Of a stretch of 64,000 nt of DNA, positions 61,816-64,000 are shown in pieces. The stretch covers positions 34,018 to 98,017 of the forward strand of contig FCNS01000035.1 of assembly GCA_900045905.1 (NCBI GenBank). The letters run 5' to 3'. Position 1 is the stretch's first letter, and every line of letters starts with the position of its first letter. Origin of the DNA: Clostridiales bacterium CHKCI001. GTDB lineage: Bacteria; Bacillota; Clostridia; Lachnospirales; Lachnospiraceae. The notes under the pieces were generated by a model, which worked only from the letters and a program-made list of their open reading frames with translations, searched no databases and had not been told where the DNA came from. A program made the position numbers and the translations under genes.

Positions 61816-62775
61816 ATGGAACAATTAATACTTGACCACATGCTAAAAGAGGAGTTTTCTTTTCCAGACCCTTCATTCCCTATACAATTCTATATTGATG
61901 ACTTGCGTCAATGGCCCGATGGGCAGGTTCCACTGCATTGGCATTTTGGGTATGAAATTTTTTCCGCTTTCAATCAAAAAGTAATGTTACAGATCGGGGA
62001 AAAATGTTTGACACTTTTGCCTGGAGAAAGCATTTTGATTGGAGGGGGACAATTACACAGCTACAGTTTGACTGATTCAACCCGGGAATGTTTGTGTCCG
62101 AACATCGTCTTCACTGAGAATATATTAGCCCCATTAACAAGCACAATTTTCCAAAAGTATTTTTATCCCATACTCAATGCTCCCAGCCTGCCACATATAA
62201 AATTTTCGCAATATATACCGTGGCAGAAACAAATGTTATCATGCCTCTTCCGAGTTTATCAACTTCTCGGAGGGGAAGCGATTTATGCTATACCACATTT
62301 CAGCACTTTCTTATCGAAACAATGCCATTCAGAATGTCCGGAACTGGAAGTGCATCAGAATTTATTTGAATTTTTCAAGATACTGTATAACAATCGATCT
62401 GAACTTGAGCACTCGAAAATCCAACCACTAGATTCTAAAACACAAATTCGGATGCAAAAAATGGTTCAGTATATTCAAAAGAACTTTTCCGAAACGATTA
62501 CCCTTGAAGATCTGGCGGCATCGGCCAGCATTAGCCGGAGCGAAGCTGGCCGATGCTTCCAAAAGTATTATTCTGATACTCCGATGTCTTTTTTGATTCG
62601 CTATCGTTTGCAGCAGGCTCAAAGACTTTTATTAACATCTACGCTATCTGTTAAGGAAATCAGTTGTAAATGCGGCTTTTCCGACAGCAGTTATTTTGTT
62701 AAGGTTTTTCGAAAGCATATGAAACAAACTCCTTCTGAATATCGGAAGATATATCAAACGATACAGAAAATTTAA
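61816..62775 (+). CDS. AraC-family transcriptional regulator
   Basis: 319 residues. An N-terminal cupin-like domain (PLHWHFGYEIF, about 35-110) binds an effector; the C-terminal AraC domain (about 220-319) has two HTH units, LEDLAASASISRSEAGRCFQ and VKEISCKCGFSDSSYFVKVF. ATG 61816 follows AAAGGAG and starts the conserved domain; the in-frame ATG at 61729 lies in the promoter. It probably regulates the divergent MFS pair. Confidence 0.92.
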   Translation: MEQLILDHMLKEEFSFPDPSFPIQFYIDDLRQWPDGQVPLHWHFGYEIFSAFNQKVMLQIGEKCLTLLPGESILIGGGQLHSYSLTDSTRECLCPNIVFTENILAPLTSTIFQKYFYPILNAPSLPHIKFSQYIPWQKQMLSCLFRVYQLLGGEAIYAIPHFSTFLSKQCHSECPELEVHQNLFEFFKILYNNRSELEHSKIQPLDSKTQIRMQKMVQYIQKNFSETITLEDLAASASISRSEAGRCFQKYYSDTPMSFLIRYRLQQAQRLLLTSTLSVKEISCKCGFSDSSYFVKVFRKHMKQTPSEYRKIYQTIQKI

Positions 62776-62822
62776 ACAAGTAGTCCTCTGGCTGATATGA
62801 CCCCAATCAGAGGACTACTTGT
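62776..62822. terminator. Inverted repeat after the AraC gene
   Basis: ACAAGTAGTCCTCTG (62776-62790) pairs exactly with its complement at 62808-62822. It starts at the AraC stop codon and separates it from the convergent SDR pseudogene. Confidence 0.75.
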
Positions 62823-62909
62823 AATATACTATGAAAGGAAACTTTATCCCTTTACTTAACGTAACCGGTAAGTTTTTTTTCACATGAGCTATAGATATTT
62901 TTTAAACCT

Positions 62910-63590
62910 TTAATGTTTTTGGCTTAGACATCCATAGAAATAGGACGCAGTCGCCCTGCCATCGATGAGGAAATCCGCACCTGTGATGAAAGCGCCCTTA
63001 TCGCTCATCAATAGTTCCGCCACATTGGCAACTTCGTCGGCCGTGCCTGGACGTCCGGCCGGACACTTTGCGAACATATTTTTGTAGAAGTCTCCTCGCG
63101 ACCCGTTGAACTCATCGATTGCCAGCGGTGTGACAATAATCCCCGGAGAGATGGAGTTGACTCGCGCGCCCTTTTCACCCCATTTGACAGACTCTGCCAT
63201 CACACGCTTTTCATTGCACCGTTTGGCAAGCTGGTAAGCGTGCAGGGTATCTCTGATATTTTCCGGCTGAAGCAGAGTCAGCTTTAGAAGCTCCTCAGTG
63301 GGAGTACAGGCCAGTTGCTCATCTTCCTCCGGTGTGAGCTGTTTCATCCAATGACCGGACTGACTGGAAATAGTCACACCCACGCCGCCAGGGGCGATTA
63401 CCTTGCCCACCTCTTCCAACAAAACAGTAGTCCGGTACAGGTCAACCTTCAAAATTGCCTCGACAGGAGCCTAGCTGGGACAAACACCAGCGCCATTGAC
63501 CAACATGGTAATATCGCCGTACTTCTGCGCCTCGGTGATGATGTTCTGGATAGATGTCCGATTGGAAAGATCCATTTCCATTGGTGGTGC
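62910..63590 (-). pseudogene. SDR oxidoreductase pseudogene (paralogue of the 52.7-kb gene)
   Basis: Reading back from the stop, the frame encodes the last two thirds of an SDR similar to the one at 52713 (YKNMFAKCPAGRPGTADEV, GADFLIDGRATASYFYG). At 63472-63474 a TAG interrupts the frame where the paralogue has Gln (CPS-stop-APVEAIL versus SPSQASIETIL). Upstream the frame resumes as MDLSNRTSIQNIITEAQKYG and ends at the IS border near 63590, so the NAD-binding N-terminus is lost. GC is much higher than in the host genes. The Gly pair near the C-terminus is DGR instead of DGG. Confidence 0.9.
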
Positions 63591-63670
63591 TAGAATATAA
63601 ATAGTACAAAATAAACATGACCATTTTTAATAAACGTTATATAATAGTCATATGAAGGAGGAGAATGGTT

Positions 63671-63972
63671 ATGGCGAAAGGTACTCAATACTCACAACAG
63701 TTTAAAGAAGATGCGATTCGATACAGAAAGAATCATCCCGAATTGACAAATTGACACTTCGTAAAACAGCTGAAAATCTTGGAATCAGTGAGTCAGCACT
63801 CAAGAACTGGACGAAAACAGCCAAGGAAAATGAAGGGGCTGTTCCCACCCGCGGTTCCGGTAATTATGCCAGCGATGAGGCAAAAGAAATTGCCAGATTG
63901 CAACGTGAATTGCGAGACACAAAAGATGCTCTTGAAGTATTAAAAAAAGCAATCAGTATCCTGGGAAAATGA
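63671..63972 (+). pseudogene. IS3 orfA, frameshifted by an 8-bp duplication
   Basis: ATG 63671 with AAGGAGG upstream starts MAKGTQYSQQFKEDAIRYRK and reaches a TGA after HPELTN. The correct frame continues as LTLRKTAENLGISESALKNW to the stop at 63972. Between them AATTGACA is repeated exactly at 63741-63748 and 63749-63756; removing one copy restores HPELTLRKTA in one frame. The C-terminal leucine-zipper-type helix (LQRELRDTKDALEVLKKAI) is intact. Confidence 0.88.
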
Positions 63973-64000
63973 CAAAAGCCCTCTACACAGCTGTATCAGA
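63969..64000 (+). CDS. IS3 orfB transposase, start only
   Basis: ATG 63969 overlaps the orfA stop and reads MTKALYTAVS before the window ends, as expected for the start of the IS3 integrase subunit. Confidence 0.6.
   Translation, partial: MTKALYTAVS

Larger units (their letters stand above)
63585..64000 (+). mobile_element. IS3-family insertion element (left part)
   Basis: From about 63585 to the window edge. It contains a short leader, orfA and the start of orfB. The left border is placed where SDR similarity stops. It truncates the SDR pseudogene. Confidence 0.8.

Overview
The window looks like a chromosomal segment of a low-GC, strictly anaerobic Firmicute, most likely a gut Lachnospiraceae-type Clostridium. 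The signs are a V-type ATPase instead of visible F-type genes, a monomeric [FeFe]-hydrogenase, many ferredoxin-type [4Fe-4S] domains, strong GGAGG ribosome binding sites, frequent TTG/GTG starts and AT-rich intergenic DNA. This assignment is inferred from gene content, not from a marker gene.

Layout. 0-4 kb: end of a V-ATPase operon (E end, A, B, D; D has a non-canonical start). 4.1-14 kb: D,D-carboxypeptidase, DEDD exonuclease, a run of small lipoproteins and membrane proteins, a small secreted zinc protease, a membrane-fused spermidine-synthase-like protein, and a truncated sigma-54. 14.5-27.9 kb: Ca2+-type P-ATPase, heterodimeric ABC exporter, YtaF, alpha/beta hydrolase with a small overlapping membrane protein, a four-TM protein, an [FeFe]-hydrogenase behind a Rex-like promoter, and DegV. 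28-33.5 kb: a complete 2-aminoethylphosphonate (AEP) uptake and breakdown operon with a fused permease/binding protein, behind a strong sigma-A promoter with a palindrome near +1. 34-35.8 kb: GH13 glycosidase.

35.8-44.4 kb (minus strand) is a peptide-type cassette: CAP-domain surface protein, an unannotated 37-residue acidic peptide with a decayed second copy of its C-terminus, an internally deleted TnpB element, an acidic lipoprotein, an HPr-kinase-like protein, a PqqD-type recognition protein, a Wzm/Wzt-type ABC exporter and a Ser/His S26 peptidase. 45.9-50.9 kb is a second peptide system: an HxlR regulator divergent from an ACGX-repeat Cys-rich precursor, a radical SAM/SPASM maturase, two flavin-split-barrel/ferredoxin fusions, then a zinc-macrodomain hydrolase and a SirTM-type sirtuin.

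51-55.6 kb: a LysR-controlled redox operon (flavodoxin, SDR, Fe-S aldo/keto reductase, NTF2-like, flavodoxin), visibly richer in GC than the left part. 55.7-64 kb is accessory: IS3 remnant, the 3' half of tRNA-Arg(CCU) that looks like an integration junction, two hydrolases with a small membrane protein, tandem MFS transporters divergent from an AraC regulator, an SDR pseudogene and an IS3-family element with an 8-bp duplication in orfA.

The two peptide systems are the most interesting part. The 37-residue peptide gene with its kinase/PqqD/ABC/S26 set is the best candidate for something poorly described; the ACGX system belongs to a known but functionally obscure class, and its adjacency to ADP-ribosylation genes is unusual.
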